From: Rhodospirillales bacterium 70-18
GTDB taxonomy: Bacteria > Pseudomonadota > Alphaproteobacteria > Acetobacterales > Acetobacteraceae
Reading direction: 5' to 3'
DNA length: 36,709 nt
Assembly: GCA_001899585.1 (NCBI GenBank)
Contig: MKWE01000047.1
Coordinates: forward strand, 212,753 to 249,461
The notes under the pieces are model-generated. The model was not told the DNA's origin. It did no database searches and saw only the letters and a program-made list of their open reading frames with translations. The translations under genes and the position numbers were made by a program. Below are positions 8,277 through 16,983 of this stretch, one piece after another (the stretch's first letter is position 1; each line of letters starts with the position of its first letter).

Positions 8277-8705
8277 CTATTTCCCGGCGACGTCCAGCAC
8301 GTAGCGGCGGGCGGTGTGGGAGAGGCGTTCGATGCCGTGGGCGGTGACCGACATCAGCAGGCCGCCGTCGGTGAGCGGCACCAGATGTTCGATGCAGCCG
8401 TCCCGCTCCAGGTGCCGCAAGGCGGCGGTGACGCTGGCTTCGTCGACCGTCATGCCGGAGCGCAGCAGCGCCACCGCCAGATCGGCCTGCCGGCGCGGGC
8501 TGCGTACCGCCATGCCGGTCAGCGCGGCCAGCAGCGCCTCCGTGAAGTCGGGATCGACCAGATCGCCATACGTATCCGGGTCCGCGCCGCGGTCCTGGTG
8601 CGCCATCGGAAGCTCGGTGGTGGGGCCTGCGTGATCCATGGGTATGTCCATCCGGTCGCCGTTTTGGGACCATCCAGGCGTTCCGCCGCCCGGATGCGGT
8701 CTCAT
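8277..8705 (-). CDS. Small winged-helix-like protein, function unknown
   Basis: Up to 142 residues. The C-terminal 75 residues look like a winged helix: ALLRSGMTVDEASVTAALRH is a helix-turn-helix-like stretch, RDGCIEHLVPLTDG a beta wing and SVTAHGIERLSHTARR a final helix. The N-terminus is polar and low in complexity. Start is uncertain: ATG codons at 8705, 8651, 8639 and 8606 are all in frame, and none has a clear ribosome-binding site. It lies 111 bp downstream of the response regulator on the same strand, so the two may be co-transcribed. I do not recognise the family; a DNA-binding role is inferred from predicted fold only. Confidence 0.6.
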   Translation of the reverse strand: MRPHPGGGTPGWSQNGDRMDIPMDHAGPTTELPMAHQDRGADPDTYGDLVDPDFTEALLAALTGMAVRSPRRQADLAVALLRSGMTVDEASVTAALRHLERDGCIEHLVPLTDGGLLMSVTAHGIERLSHTARRYVLDVAGK

Positions 8706-8816
8706 CCTTACGCAACATGGGGGTTAATGGCGCGTGGCACCAGTCAGGAATGTTACCTATTGTAGAGTCGCTGGCAGGGTGGCGCGCAGGGTGGCGTAAC
8801 GTGCGCCGGCCCGGGT

Positions 8817-9533
8817 TCAGCCGCCCTCGACCCCGGCCGCCAGCGCGGTGCGCAGCACCTCGGCGAGGCTGCGGCATTCCAGTTTTTCCATCAGGCGGGC
8901 GCGGTGGATCTCCACCGTGCGCGGGCTGATGCCGAGCGTCTGGGCGATCATCTTGTTGCCGCAGCCGTCCAGCAGCCAATGCAGCACCTCGCGCTCGCGC
9001 GGCGTGAGGGTGGCGACGCGCTGCGCGGCGGCGGCGGCCTGGGCCTCGTGCTGGCCGGCGTCGGCGAGTTGGGCCAGCGCCGCGCGGATGGCGGCCAGCA
9101 TGGTCGCCTCGCTATAGGGCTTCTCCAGGAAATCCACCGCGCCGGCCTTCATGGCCTGCACCGCCACCGCCACCTCGGCATGGCCGGTGACGATGATGAC
9201 CGGCAGGCGGCAGCCGCGGCGGACCAGTTCGCGTTGCAGCGCCATGCCGTTCATGCCGGGCATGCGCAGGTCCACCACCATGCACCCCGGCTCGATGCCA
9301 TCCAGCGAGGAGAGCAACTGCTCGGCCGAGTCGTAGCAGCGCACTGGCAGGTTGTGCGCGGTCAGCACCAGCGCCAGCGTGCGGCGCACCGCCGCGTCGT
9401 CGTCCACCACATGGACCATCGGGCCAGACGCAGGAGCAGCCGCCGGAGCGCCGTCAACCGGCTCGGTGGCCGGCGCCTCGGCGGCAGACGTCGAGATAGG
9501 CAGGGATGCCGGTTTGGCGACCATGCCCGGCAT
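8817..9533 (-). CDS. FixJ/LuxR-type response regulator (orphan)
   Basis: 238 residues. A 38-residue Ala/Pro-rich leader precedes a receiver domain (about 39-155) with the acidic pocket DDD at 44-46, phospho-acceptor Asp88 in VVDLRMPGMNG, Thr116 in VTGHAE and Lys138 in EKPY. A LuxR/GerE helix-turn-helix follows (about 176-230: LTPREREVLHWLLDG, then ISPRTVEIHRARLMEKL). All residues for phosphorylation are present. No histidine kinase gene is in the window, so the partner is encoded elsewhere. The first ATG (9533), a second at 9524 and Met39 are possible starts, and no strong Shine-Dalgarno decides between them. FixJ relatives often control oxygen- or redox-responsive genes; targets here are unknown. 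Confidence 0.9.
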   Translation of the reverse strand: MPGMVAKPASLPISTSAAEAPATEPVDGAPAAAPASGPMVHVVDDDAAVRRTLALVLTAHNLPVRCYDSAEQLLSSLDGIEPGCMVVDLRMPGMNGMALQRELVRRGCRLPVIIVTGHAEVAVAVQAMKAGAVDFLEKPYSEATMLAAIRAALAQLADAGQHEAQAAAAAQRVATLTPREREVLHWLLDGCGNKMIAQTLGISPRTVEIHRARLMEKLECRSLAEVLRTALAAGVEGG

Positions 9534-9616
9534 GTTACTTGGCTACGCCCCGCGCAACAACTCGCACGATGTGCCGCCTACCATTGAATTCTTCGTGGCG
9601 GCGCGGCGCCGGGCGG

Positions 9617-10825
9617 TCAGCCCTTGGGCATGTCGGCGTCGCGGGCGCCGGAGGCGCGGACGTGGAACTCCTTCGGCACCTCGCGCCCGGCATCCGTATA
9701 CGCCTTGCGCAGCGCCTCCACGTTCGGGCTGAACACGGTCTTGCGGTTGTCCTTGGCCCATTCGTGGCTGGCGTTGACGGTGGCGAGCGAACCCTGGAAG
9801 CGCGGCATGACGTAGCGGGCGAACAGCTCGTAGCTGCGCCAGGTCTGTTCCCGATCGGCCCAATCATGGGCGCGGAACAGCAGGCCGCCGAAGCCGCCCT
9901 GGGAGAGGCCGACCAGCCGCTCGATGCCGCGGGCCACCAGGTCGGGGCTGCCGACCAGGGTGGAGCCGGATTTCACGCCCTCGCGCAGCGGGTCTTCCGA
10001 GCGGCCGGGCGGTCGGCCCAGCGCATCCTCGAAATAGGTTACCGTCTCCATGCGCTCGCCGTGGCTGACCTGGCGCAGGGCGAGGTCGTCATCCTCAGCG
10101 ACGTGGACGTTGACGACCAGGCGCCAGTTGCGGCGGTCCATGGTTTTGCCGTGCTTGGCGGCCGATTCCTCGGCGATCTTCCACTGGCCGGCGATCGCCT
10201 CCGGCCCGCCGGGCAGGCCGGCGCCGAGCGAGAGGATGCCGACGCCGTGCTTGCCGGCGGCAATGGGGGCGGCCGGCGTCATGGTGCTGGCCACGGCGAT
10301 GGGGAAATGCGGGTCGCTGTAGGGGGCGAGGTGCAGGCGGGCCTCCTTCAGCTCGAACCAGTCGGTCTTCATGGTCACCGGCTTGTCGCAGGCGAGCAGG
10401 GCCATGATGGCGTCCAGCGACTCGTCCATGCGGCGGCGCTGGGTGGTGGGGTCGATGCCCATCATGTAGGCGTCCGAGATCAGCGCGCCGGGGCCGCAGC
10501 CGAGCATGGCGCGGCCGCGCGTCATGTGGTCGAGCTGGACGAAGCGCTGGGCGACCAGGAACGGGTGGTGGTAGGGCAGGCTGGTGACGCCGGAGCCGAG
10601 CATGATGCGCTTGGTGCGCTCGGCGGCGGCGGCGATGATGAGTTCGGGCGAGGCGATGGTCTCCCACCCCGCCGAATGGTGCTCGCCGATCCAGGCCTCG
10701 TCGTAGCCCAGATAATCGAGCCATTCGAGCATCTCGATGTCGCGGCGGATGGCGAGGTTGGGGTTGTCGCCGACGCGGTGGAACGGCGCCAGGAAGATGC
10801 CGAATTTCATGCCTCGATGCGCCAT
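9617..10825 (-). CDS. Luciferase-like (LLM) flavin-dependent oxidoreductase
   Basis: About 402 residues of the bacterial luciferase-like monooxygenase family. FGIFLAPFHRVGDNP opens the TIM barrel. It also has EWLDYLGYDEAWIGEHHS, GSGVTSLPYHHPFLVAQR, DHMTRGRAMLGCGPGAL and the later GKHGVGILSLGAG. The pattern resembles the limonene monooxygenase-like branch, which uses FMNH2 and oxygen. I chose the ATG at 10825 because GAGGGGGA lies about 8 nt upstream; a second ATG at 10810 is possible. The gene stands alone between the response regulator and a Cys-rich gene. No flavin reductase is nearby. Substrate unknown. Confidence 0.88.
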   Translation of the reverse strand: MAHRGMKFGIFLAPFHRVGDNPNLAIRRDIEMLEWLDYLGYDEAWIGEHHSAGWETIASPELIIAAAAERTKRIMLGSGVTSLPYHHPFLVAQRFVQLDHMTRGRAMLGCGPGALISDAYMMGIDPTTQRRRMDESLDAIMALLACDKPVTMKTDWFELKEARLHLAPYSDPHFPIAVASTMTPAAPIAAGKHGVGILSLGAGLPGGPEAIAGQWKIAEESAAKHGKTMDRRNWRLVVNVHVAEDDDLALRQVSHGERMETVTYFEDALGRPPGRSEDPLREGVKSGSTLVGSPDLVARGIERLVGLSQGGFGGLLFRAHDWADREQTWRSYELFARYVMPRFQGSLATVNASHEWAKDNRKTVFSPNVEALRKAYTDAGREVPKEFHVRASGARDADMPKG

Positions 10826-10962
10826 GCGCCGTCCCCCTCGATCGCCGTGCCGGCCGGGTGCCGGGCTGGTCGTGGCGCCATGCTGCAACGTCCGCGCCAC
10901 GACGCCAAGGGTGGGTGTTGTGCCGAATGGTGAGCGGCCGCCGGACGGAAGGCGGGTCGGCG

Positions 10963-11021
10963 GGCGTTACGGGTCGGCGGGCGTTACGGGGGGGGGCGTT
11001 ACGGGCAGGCAGGCGTTACGG
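10963..11021. repeat. Four short tandem copies of GGCGTTACGG
   Basis: Cores at 10963-10972, 10980-10989, 10995-11004 and 11012-11021, spaced 15-17 bp. On the minus strand the core reads CCGTAACGCC. The copy at 11012 contains the TAA stop of the Cys-rich gene, so the gene's last codons have been copied downstream several times. Confidence 0.7.
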
Positions 11022-11432
11022 GTTGTAGGTCACCAGGGTGCAGACGGCGCAGGCCGCCGCCGCATCCTGCTGCCACCAGCGGCAGCGGGCACGGATGGCG
11101 CAGGGTTGCAGCCCGGCGGGCGGCGGCTCGGCCGGGGCATGGGCGGCGACATGGGTGCGAATGCGCCCGATCAGGCCGCATTGCCCGCCCTCGCCCCCCT
11201 GCCCGGCCTGCCAGTTCTCGCAGCGCCCCTCCACGCAGGGGGCGGAGAAGCGGAACCGGCGCTCCGGCGTGCCGTGGCGGTTGGCCTCGGCGAGGAAGGC
11301 GTCGTCCACCGGCAACGGGGTGAGCAGGTTGGCCACCCGGCCATCGCTGCCGACCACGCCGGTGAGGTGTACGCCCTCCACCCCCGGCGCCGCGGTCGTG
11401 CTCGGGCACAGCGGCGCCGGTTGTCTGGCCAT
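11016..11432 (-). CDS. Small Cys-rich protein, putative metal or Fe-S binder
   Basis: 138 residues, seven of its eight cysteines in the C-terminal half: CVEGRC, QC, CAIRARC followed by WW, and CAVC. The even spacing of CX2-5C pairs suggests zinc or iron-sulfur coordination. There is no signal peptide or membrane segment. I do not recognise a named family. It lies 23 bp downstream of the 11456-11677 gene on the same strand and probably shares its transcript. The first ATG at 11432 is used; the start is not otherwise supported. Codon usage is typical of the window. Confidence 0.65.
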   Translation of the reverse strand: MARQPAPLCPSTTAAPGVEGVHLTGVVGSDGRVANLLTPLPVDDAFLAEANRHGTPERRFRFSAPCVEGRCENWQAGQGGEGGQCGLIGRIRTHVAAHAPAEPPPAGLQPCAIRARCRWWQQDAAAACAVCTLVTYNP

Positions 11433-11455
11433 CGAGGGGTACGGCGGCGAGTCGC

Positions 11456-11677
11456 TCAGGCCGGCTTCTTCGCCTTCTTGGGCTTGGCGGTGGCGGTGGC
11501 ATCGGCCGGGGCGAAGCCCATGCCGGCGCGGTGCAGGGTTTTGGTGGCGGTGTGCACGCTGCTGTCGGACACCTTGGCGAGTTGGCCGATGACGGCACTG
11601 TGGATGGCGCCGGCCATGGCGTTGTGTTCCTCGTCGGTCAGCTTCACGTCGCCAAGATCAACCACAAAACGCGCCAT
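11456..11677 (-). CDS. Small protein with Lys-rich tail, function unknown
   Basis: 73 residues from the ATG at 11677, preferred over an ATG at 11689 because GGGGGCCGGA then precedes it as a ribosome-binding site. The body (LGDVKLTDEEHNAMAGAI and onward) is probably helical; the last 15 residues are Ala, Pro and Lys, ending KPKKAKKPA, a tail that could contact nucleic acid or membrane. It sits just upstream of the Cys-rich gene in the same direction, suggesting a two-gene unit. No family recognised. Confidence 0.6.
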   Translation of the reverse strand: MARFVVDLGDVKLTDEEHNAMAGAIHSAVIGQLAKVSDSSVHTATKTLHRAGMGFAPADATATAKPKKAKKPA

Positions 11678-11818
11678 TCCGGCCCCCATATCGTTGCGCC
11701 GCGAGTGATCCGCGACCGTGCAACCGTCTTAGACCAGGAACGGCTCGCCTGCCAGCCGCAAACATGCCATGGCTCGTCGTTTCCGCATGCTTATGTACCC
11801 GGGCTTATATACCCGGGA

Positions 11819-14800
11819 TCAGGTTCCCTGGCGCCAGACCGGCAGGCGCGGGCGCGGCGCGGCGTAGGCCGCGGTGCCGCCGCCGTCCATGGCGCGGCGC
11901 AGGTCGTCGCGCACCGCCTCCAGCGCCGCCGCCTCGCCGTTGCGCCCGGCCGTGCGCAGCAGGGCGGCGAGGTCGTCGCGGGCGCTGGCGGCGTCGGGGC
12001 GCATGCCCAGCGCGTCGGCGAGCTGGATGGCGCGGCGGAACCAGATCTCGGCCTCCGCCGGGGCGGCGGAGGCGGCGTGCAACTGGCCGAGGACATGCAT
12101 GATCTGCACCTCGACCGGGCGCATGCCGGCGGCGCGCGCGGCCTCCAGCGTGGACAGGCAGGTGGCCAGCGCGCGCGGGTCGCCGCGGTGCAGGCGGACC
12201 AGGGCGAGCGCCGGACCGCAGAGCAGGCGCATGCCGCCCAGGCCATGGCGCTGCGCATAGTCGGACGCGCTGTCGAGCAGGGCCTCGGCCTCCTCCAGCC
12301 GGCCGGCCATGGCGTAGGCGCGGCCGAGGCTGCGGGCGATGAAGGGGATGTGGACGGGGATGTCGCTGGCGCGGGTGATGTCCATCGCCTCCTCCAGCAC
12401 GTCGATGGCGGCATCGACGTTGCCGAACAGCAGGTGCAGCGGGCCTTCGTAGATGGCGGCGGCCAGCAGGTCGAACGGGCGGCGGGTGGCCTCGGCGATG
12501 TCGCGCGCCTCCTGGCTGGCACGGACGGCGCGGGCGAGGTCGCCGGTGCGGACATGGATGGCGGAGAGGCAGCACAGATAGATGGCCGAGGCGGTGCCGG
12601 TGGTGATCATGGTGCCGTGCAGCCGGCGCTCGTTTTGCAGGTGCGGCAGGTTGGCGGTGAGCATGGCCTCGGCGGCGGCGAAGTCGCCCGCGTACCACAT
12701 GGCCTGGCCGAGGGCGAAGGCGGCGCCGACCACGCCGACGCTGTCGTGCACCGCCTGCATCGTGTCCAGCGCCATGCGGCTGACGGCCAGCGCCTCGCGC
12801 AGGTCGCCGATATGGGCGAGCATGGCGCCGCGGCTGATGTTGACGCGGGCGAGCATGACCTGGTCGCCGGCCTCCTGCGCCAGGGCGCCGGCCTCGTCGA
12901 GGTAGCGCATCATGCGCGGGGTGTCGGCCAGGGGAGCGAGGACGACGCGCAGCTTCAGCCGGGCCTCGATGCCCTGCGCCAGGGTGCCGGGGTCGCGCGG
13001 CAGGCGGTCGAGCGCGGCGACCGCGTCCTCCAGGAAGGCCACCGCCTCCTGCCAGGCGGAGCGGCTGTTGGCGCGGTCGCCGGCGGCCAGGGCGCGGCGG
13101 ACGGCCTCGGGCCAGACCTCGCCGCGCAGGGCATGGCCGGCGAGCTGCTCGGTCAACTCCTCCAGCCGGCTGGCGTAGAGGCGCTGCATGGCGGCGAGCA
13201 CGCGGGCATGCAGGTCGCGGCGGTGGCGGCGGAGCAGGCTGTCATAGGCGACGGCGTGGGTGAGCGCGTGCTTGAAGGTGTGCTCGATGCCGGAGGGCAG
13301 CGCGACCTCGTAGAGGAAGCCGGCGGCGCGCAGCTCGGCCAGTTCCACGGCGAGCTGGTGGGGGGGGAGTTCGCTGATCGCCTCCAGCAGCGGCAGCGGC
13401 ACGTCCTTGCCGATCACCGAGGCGACCTGCAGCACGCGGCGGCGGGTGGGCGGCAGACGGTCCATGCGGGCGGCCAGGATGCCCTGGACGGAGGCGGGGA
13501 TGATGACCTCGGTGAGCTGGGTGACGGCGAGGTGCGGCGGCTCCTGCCCGTCGGTCGGGCCGTGCGGGATGACGACGCCGCTTTCGATGAGCGAGCGGGC
13601 GATCTCCTCCAGGAAGAGCGGGGTGCCGTCGGCCTGGGCGACGATGCGCGCGCGCAGCGGGGCAAGCGCGTCCGACGCGCCCAGCAGGTCCTGCAGCAGG
13701 GCGTCGGCATTGCCGGGCGGCAGCGGTTGCAGATTGATCGCCACCACGTCGCCGCCGGCCGGCAGCTCGGCCGAGCCGTTGGCGTGGCCGGTGGCGCCGC
13801 CCCAGGCGGGGCGGCGTTCCGGACGGGTGGTGACCAGCACCAGCAGGCGGGCGGCGCCCATGGCGGCGACGATCTCGTCGAGCACGGCGATGCTGGGCTG
13901 GTCCACCCAGTGATAGTCGTCGACCAGCAGGATCAGCGGGCGGGCCGCCGCCTCGCGCAGCACCACCTGGCGCAGCGAGGCGACCAGGCGGCGGCGGCGG
14001 GCGGCCTGGTCCTGCTCGGCCCAGGCGGGGTCGTCCACCGGCTGGTCGAGCAGGGTCAGCAGCGGCGGGGCATCGACGGCGCCGGCGTCGGCGTGCAGCG
14101 CCAAGGCCTCCAGCAGCTTGCGGGCGACCTCGGCCCCGGCCTCGTTGGGCGCGGCGCCGGCCAGGGCGCGCAGGAGCTGGGCGGCGATGTGGTAGGGCAC
14201 GCCGGTGACCTGCGGCGTGGCGGCGACGCGCAGCACCGACCAGCCGCCGGCCGGCAGGATCTGGAGGAATTCGTGCACCAGGCGCGATTTGCCGACGCCG
14301 GCATCGGCGCAGATCCAGACCGCCTGGCCGCGCCGCAGCCGGGCGCGGCGCAGCGCGAGGCCGAGCTGGGTCAGCTCCGCCTCGCGCCCGATGAACGGCG
14401 AGAGGGCGTTGGCGGCGGAGCGCACCTCCCAGCTCGGCTGTTCGCTGGCGGCGAGCAGGCGGAACACCTGCACCGGCTGGGTGATGCCCTTGACCGGGGT
14501 GGGGCCGAGCGGGACGAGCTGCACCATGCCCTGCGCCAGCCGCGCGGTGGGGCCGGTCAGCAGCACGGTGCCGGGCTCGGCGATCTGCTCCATGCGGGCG
14601 GCGATGTGCACGCTCACGCCCATCGCGTCGTAGTCGCCGGCGTCGTTGCCGGTGGGGCGGATCACCACGTCGCCGCTGGACAGGCCGACGCGGATGGCGA
14701 TGTCGGGGTCGCCCAGGGCCTCGATGCCGTCAACCATGGCGCGGGCGGCGAGGCAGGCGCGCAGGGCGTGGTCCTCGGCGGCGACGGGGGCGCCGAACAG

Positions 14801-15256
14801 GGCCATCACGCCATCGCCCATGCGGCGGTTGACCACGCCCCCGAAGCGCTGGACCGCGTGGACCATGATCTGCACCGCCGGGTCCAGGGCGGCCATAGCC
14901 TGCTCGGCGTCCAGCGCCTCGATCAGCGCAGTGGAGCCGCGGACATCGGCGAACAGCACGCTGGCGTGCTTGCGCTCGCCTTCGTGCAGCGGGGCCTCGG
15001 GCAGCGGGGCCTCAGGCAGCGAGGTATCGTGCGGCGCTTCGGCCTGCGGGTCCGGCGGCGGGTCCGGCGGCGGCTCGATCGGTGGCGGGGCGGTCAGGCT
15101 GGTGCCGCACTGGTTGCAGAACCGGGCGGTGGGGCGGTTGGCGGTGGCGCAGCTCGGGCAGACGCGATCGAGCGCGTGGCCGCAGGAGTCGCAGAACCGC
15201 GCGCCCGGCGGCGCCAGCGTGGCACAGGCCGGGCACGCGATCCGGGCGTCAGGCAT
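11819..15256 (-). CDS. Zinc-ribbon/class III cyclase/AAA ATPase/TPR signalling protein
   Basis: About 1145 residues. Two N-terminal zinc ribbons use Cys 8, 11, 22, 25 and 33, 36, 47, 50. A proline-rich linker leads to a class III nucleotidyl cyclase domain (about 97-265) with metal Asp104 (LFADVRGST) and Asp148 (RRMGDG), substrate-side Asp210 and Arg221. The usual transition-state Asn is His217 (VSVHIAAR), and the usual lysine near the second metal Asp is Arg. An AAA/STAND ATPase follows, with Walker A around 317-324 (ADAGVGKS) and Walker B LILLVDD ending at 447. The rest is TPR-like helical repeats. Such proteins couple ATPase/TPR sensing to cyclase output. ATG at 15256 is preferred; a GTG 9 bp upstream is possible. 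The gene begins 29 bp after the flavoprotein gene. Whether it really makes cAMP is open. Confidence 0.9.
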   Translation of the reverse strand: MPDARIACPACATLAPPGARFCDSCGHALDRVCPSCATANRPTARFCNQCGTSLTAPPPIEPPPDPPPDPQAEAPHDTSLPEAPLPEAPLHEGERKHASVLFADVRGSTALIEALDAEQAMAALDPAVQIMVHAVQRFGGVVNRRMGDGVMALFGAPVAAEDHALRACLAARAMVDGIEALGDPDIAIRVGLSSGDVVIRPTGNDAGDYDAMGVSVHIAARMEQIAEPGTVLLTGPTARLAQGMVQLVPLGPTPVKGITQPVQVFRLLAASEQPSWEVRSAANALSPFIGREAELTQLGLALRRARLRRGQAVWICADAGVGKSRLVHEFLQILPAGGWSVLRVAATPQVTGVPYHIAAQLLRALAGAAPNEAGAEVARKLLEALALHADAGAVDAPPLLTLLDQPVDDPAWAEQDQAARRRRLVASLRQVVLREAAARPLILLVDDYHWVDQPSIAVLDEIVAAMGAARLLVLVTTRPERRPAWGGATGHANGSAELPAGGDVVAINLQPLPPGNADALLQDLLGASDALAPLRARIVAQADGTPLFLEEIARSLIESGVVIPHGPTDGQEPPHLAVTQLTEVIIPASVQGILAARMDRLPPTRRRVLQVASVIGKDVPLPLLEAISELPPHQLAVELAELRAAGFLYEVALPSGIEHTFKHALTHAVAYDSLLRRHRRDLHARVLAAMQRLYASRLEELTEQLAGHALRGEVWPEAVRRALAAGDRANSRSAWQEAVAFLEDAVAALDRLPRDPGTLAQGIEARLKLRVVLAPLADTPRMMRYLDEAGALAQEAGDQVMLARVNISRGAMLAHIGDLREALAVSRMALDTMQAVHDSVGVVGAAFALGQAMWYAGDFAAAEAMLTANLPHLQNERRLHGTMITTGTASAIYLCCLSAIHVRTGDLARAVRASQEARDIAEATRRPFDLLAAAIYEGPLHLLFGNVDAAIDVLEEAMDITRASDIPVHIPFIARSLGRAYAMAGRLEEAEALLDSASDYAQRHGLGGMRLLCGPALALVRLHRGDPRALATCLSTLEAARAAGMRPVEVQIMHVLGQLHAASAAPAEAEIWFRRAIQLADALGMRPDAASARDDLAALLRTAGRNGEAAALEAVRDDLRRAMDGGGTAAYAAPRPRLPVWRQGT

Positions 15257-15285
15257 CGTCCGCACCGGGCTGCATGTCCGTCATC

Positions 15286-16833
15286 TCAGGCCACCGCGAT
15301 CGGCCGGCGCAGCGACTCGACCACGCGCGGCGGCCAGACCGGCGGCTCGTCCGGGTCGCCCGGCCGGGGCTCCAGCATTTGCTGGAAGCGGAACACCGCG
15401 TGCGGGTCGTATTTCTGCTTGACCGCCAGCAGGGCGGGGAACGCCTCGCCCCAATAGGCGGCGCGGTAGTCCACCAGCGTCGGGTCGGGGAAGTTCTGGT
15501 AGCAGCGGCCATTCCAGAACGGCTCCATCAGCGCGCCCCAGCGGGCCTGGTAGTCCAGCGCCGCTTCCTTCTCGGCGCCGTCGTGCCAGAACACGTCCAG
15601 AAAGGTGAGGAAGGCGGCGCTGCGGTGGATGAAGGCGGCGGATTCGCGCGGGATGGCGTTCAGCGGGCCGCCGGCGGCCTGGATATAGAGGGTGTTCAGC
15701 GTGGAGGGCGTGGTGGCGTAGAACTCCAGCAGCCCGTCCCAGTCGGCCGGCGCGAGGTCGCGGGTGACGTAGCGCGAGTGGCGCGACAGCGGCGGGATCT
15801 CGGTGCCGCGGCCCAGCCGGTCGAAGTCGAAATCCGGGACCTGGCCGGGCAGCGCCAGCAGCGGGGCGATCGCCGCCTGCATCTGCGCCTCGCTGCCGAC
15901 ATGGTCCACATCGACGATCAGCCAGGGGCCGCGATAGGCGGGGTCGTCGTCGTTCAGCCCGAACATCGCCATGCAGGAGATGTTGGTGTGCGGCACCTCG
16001 TCGCCGCGCATGTAGCCCCGTTGCAGGGTGAGCAGCACGCGGGCCGCCTGGGCGCGCTCCGCCCCGGTCCGCAGCCCCCAGACCAGCGACGCCTCGGCCA
16101 GGTTGGAGATGCGGCGCAGGCCGTACTGGATGGACAGCACCACGCCGAACATGTTGCCGGTGCCGCCGCGCACCGCCCACCAGAGGTCATGGTTCTCCCG
16201 CTCCGTGGCGGTGACGATGCGCCCGTCGGCCAGCATGACGCGCAGCGAGCGCACATGGTCGAGGTTCATGCCGAAGCTGCGCGAGGTCAGCCCATAGCCG
16301 CCGCCCTGCATGTAGCCGCCGACCCCGACGCTGGGCCAGTCGCCCAGCGGCAGGTGGAAGCCGCTCTGGGCCAGCAGGTCGCCCAGCCTACCCTGGGGGC
16401 AGCCGCCGCCGACCGTGACCGTAGCTGCCTGCGGGTCCAGCGTGATGGTGTCGAGCAGGGTCAGGTCGATCACCATGCCCGGGCCGCCGGAGTAGCCGGC
16501 GAAGTTGTGGCCGCCGCCGCGCACGCGGAACGCCATGTCGGCCTCGCGGACGAAGGCCAGGCACACCGCCACGTCGGCCTCGTCGGCGGCGTTGACGATG
16601 GCGTCGGGGCGCGGGCGGTAGCGCTTGTTGAAGACGCGGCTGTTCTCGGCGTAGCCCTCCTCGCCGGGCAGGATCAGCCGGCCGTGGAGGCGGGCGCGCA
16701 GCCACGCCGCCTCCGCCTCGGTCAGCGGCCGGGCGGCCTGCGGCTCTTCGAAGCTGGCCGGGTCCATGGCGGCGGCCAGGCGGTCGGGGCCATGGCCTTT
16801 GGGCGGAGGCGCATAGAGACGCTTGTGCGGCAT
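15286..16833 (-). CDS. BBE-like FAD-linked oxidase (histidyl-FAD)
   Basis: 515 residues of the PCMH/VAO flavoprotein family with a C-terminal berberine-bridge segment (DYRAAYWGEAFPALLAVKQK and NFPDP). RVRGGGHNFAGYS carries His109, the expected 8-alpha-histidyl attachment site for FAD. In bicovalent relatives the second anchor is Cys in a G-x-C-P-x-V-G-V-G-G motif; here that position is Trp166 (GDWPSVGVGG), so attachment should be through histidine only. No signal peptide. ATG start with AAAGGGAA about 11 nt upstream. It overlaps nothing and lies 29 bp before the cyclase gene, so they are probably co-transcribed. The substrate, likely a sugar or alcohol, is unknown. Confidence 0.9.
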   Translation of the reverse strand: MPHKRLYAPPPKGHGPDRLAAAMDPASFEEPQAARPLTEAEAAWLRARLHGRLILPGEEGYAENSRVFNKRYRPRPDAIVNAADEADVAVCLAFVREADMAFRVRGGGHNFAGYSGGPGMVIDLTLLDTITLDPQAATVTVGGGCPQGRLGDLLAQSGFHLPLGDWPSVGVGGYMQGGGYGLTSRSFGMNLDHVRSLRVMLADGRIVTATERENHDLWWAVRGGTGNMFGVVLSIQYGLRRISNLAEASLVWGLRTGAERAQAARVLLTLQRGYMRGDEVPHTNISCMAMFGLNDDDPAYRGPWLIVDVDHVGSEAQMQAAIAPLLALPGQVPDFDFDRLGRGTEIPPLSRHSRYVTRDLAPADWDGLLEFYATTPSTLNTLYIQAAGGPLNAIPRESAAFIHRSAAFLTFLDVFWHDGAEKEAALDYQARWGALMEPFWNGRCYQNFPDPTLVDYRAAYWGEAFPALLAVKQKYDPHAVFRFQQMLEPRPGDPDEPPVWPPRVVESLRRPIAVA

Positions 16834-16983
16834 GGTCCGGACCGGTTCCCTTTCGACGTTCGCCAGGGTGGCCCTGGCGGACGCCGCAAAGTAGGCAGCG
16901 CAACCACCGGTGGCAAGATGTTGCGCATTAGCTGCGAGAATCAGCAGACATCCCGCAAGCCGGCATCACGCAAGCTGAGCGGC

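Noticed and set aside
10826-11015. CRISPR-like short repeats
   Set aside because: Repeat core is only about 10 bp with 5-7 bp between copies, no spacers of normal length and no cas gene nearby.
11531-15457. 1308-codon open frame on the plus strand, opposite the cyclase gene
   Set aside because: Its product is low-complexity Gly/Ala/Gln/His/Arg-rich text with no domain, the usual result of antisense reading of a high-GC gene; the minus-strand frame has clear cyclase and ATPase motifs.
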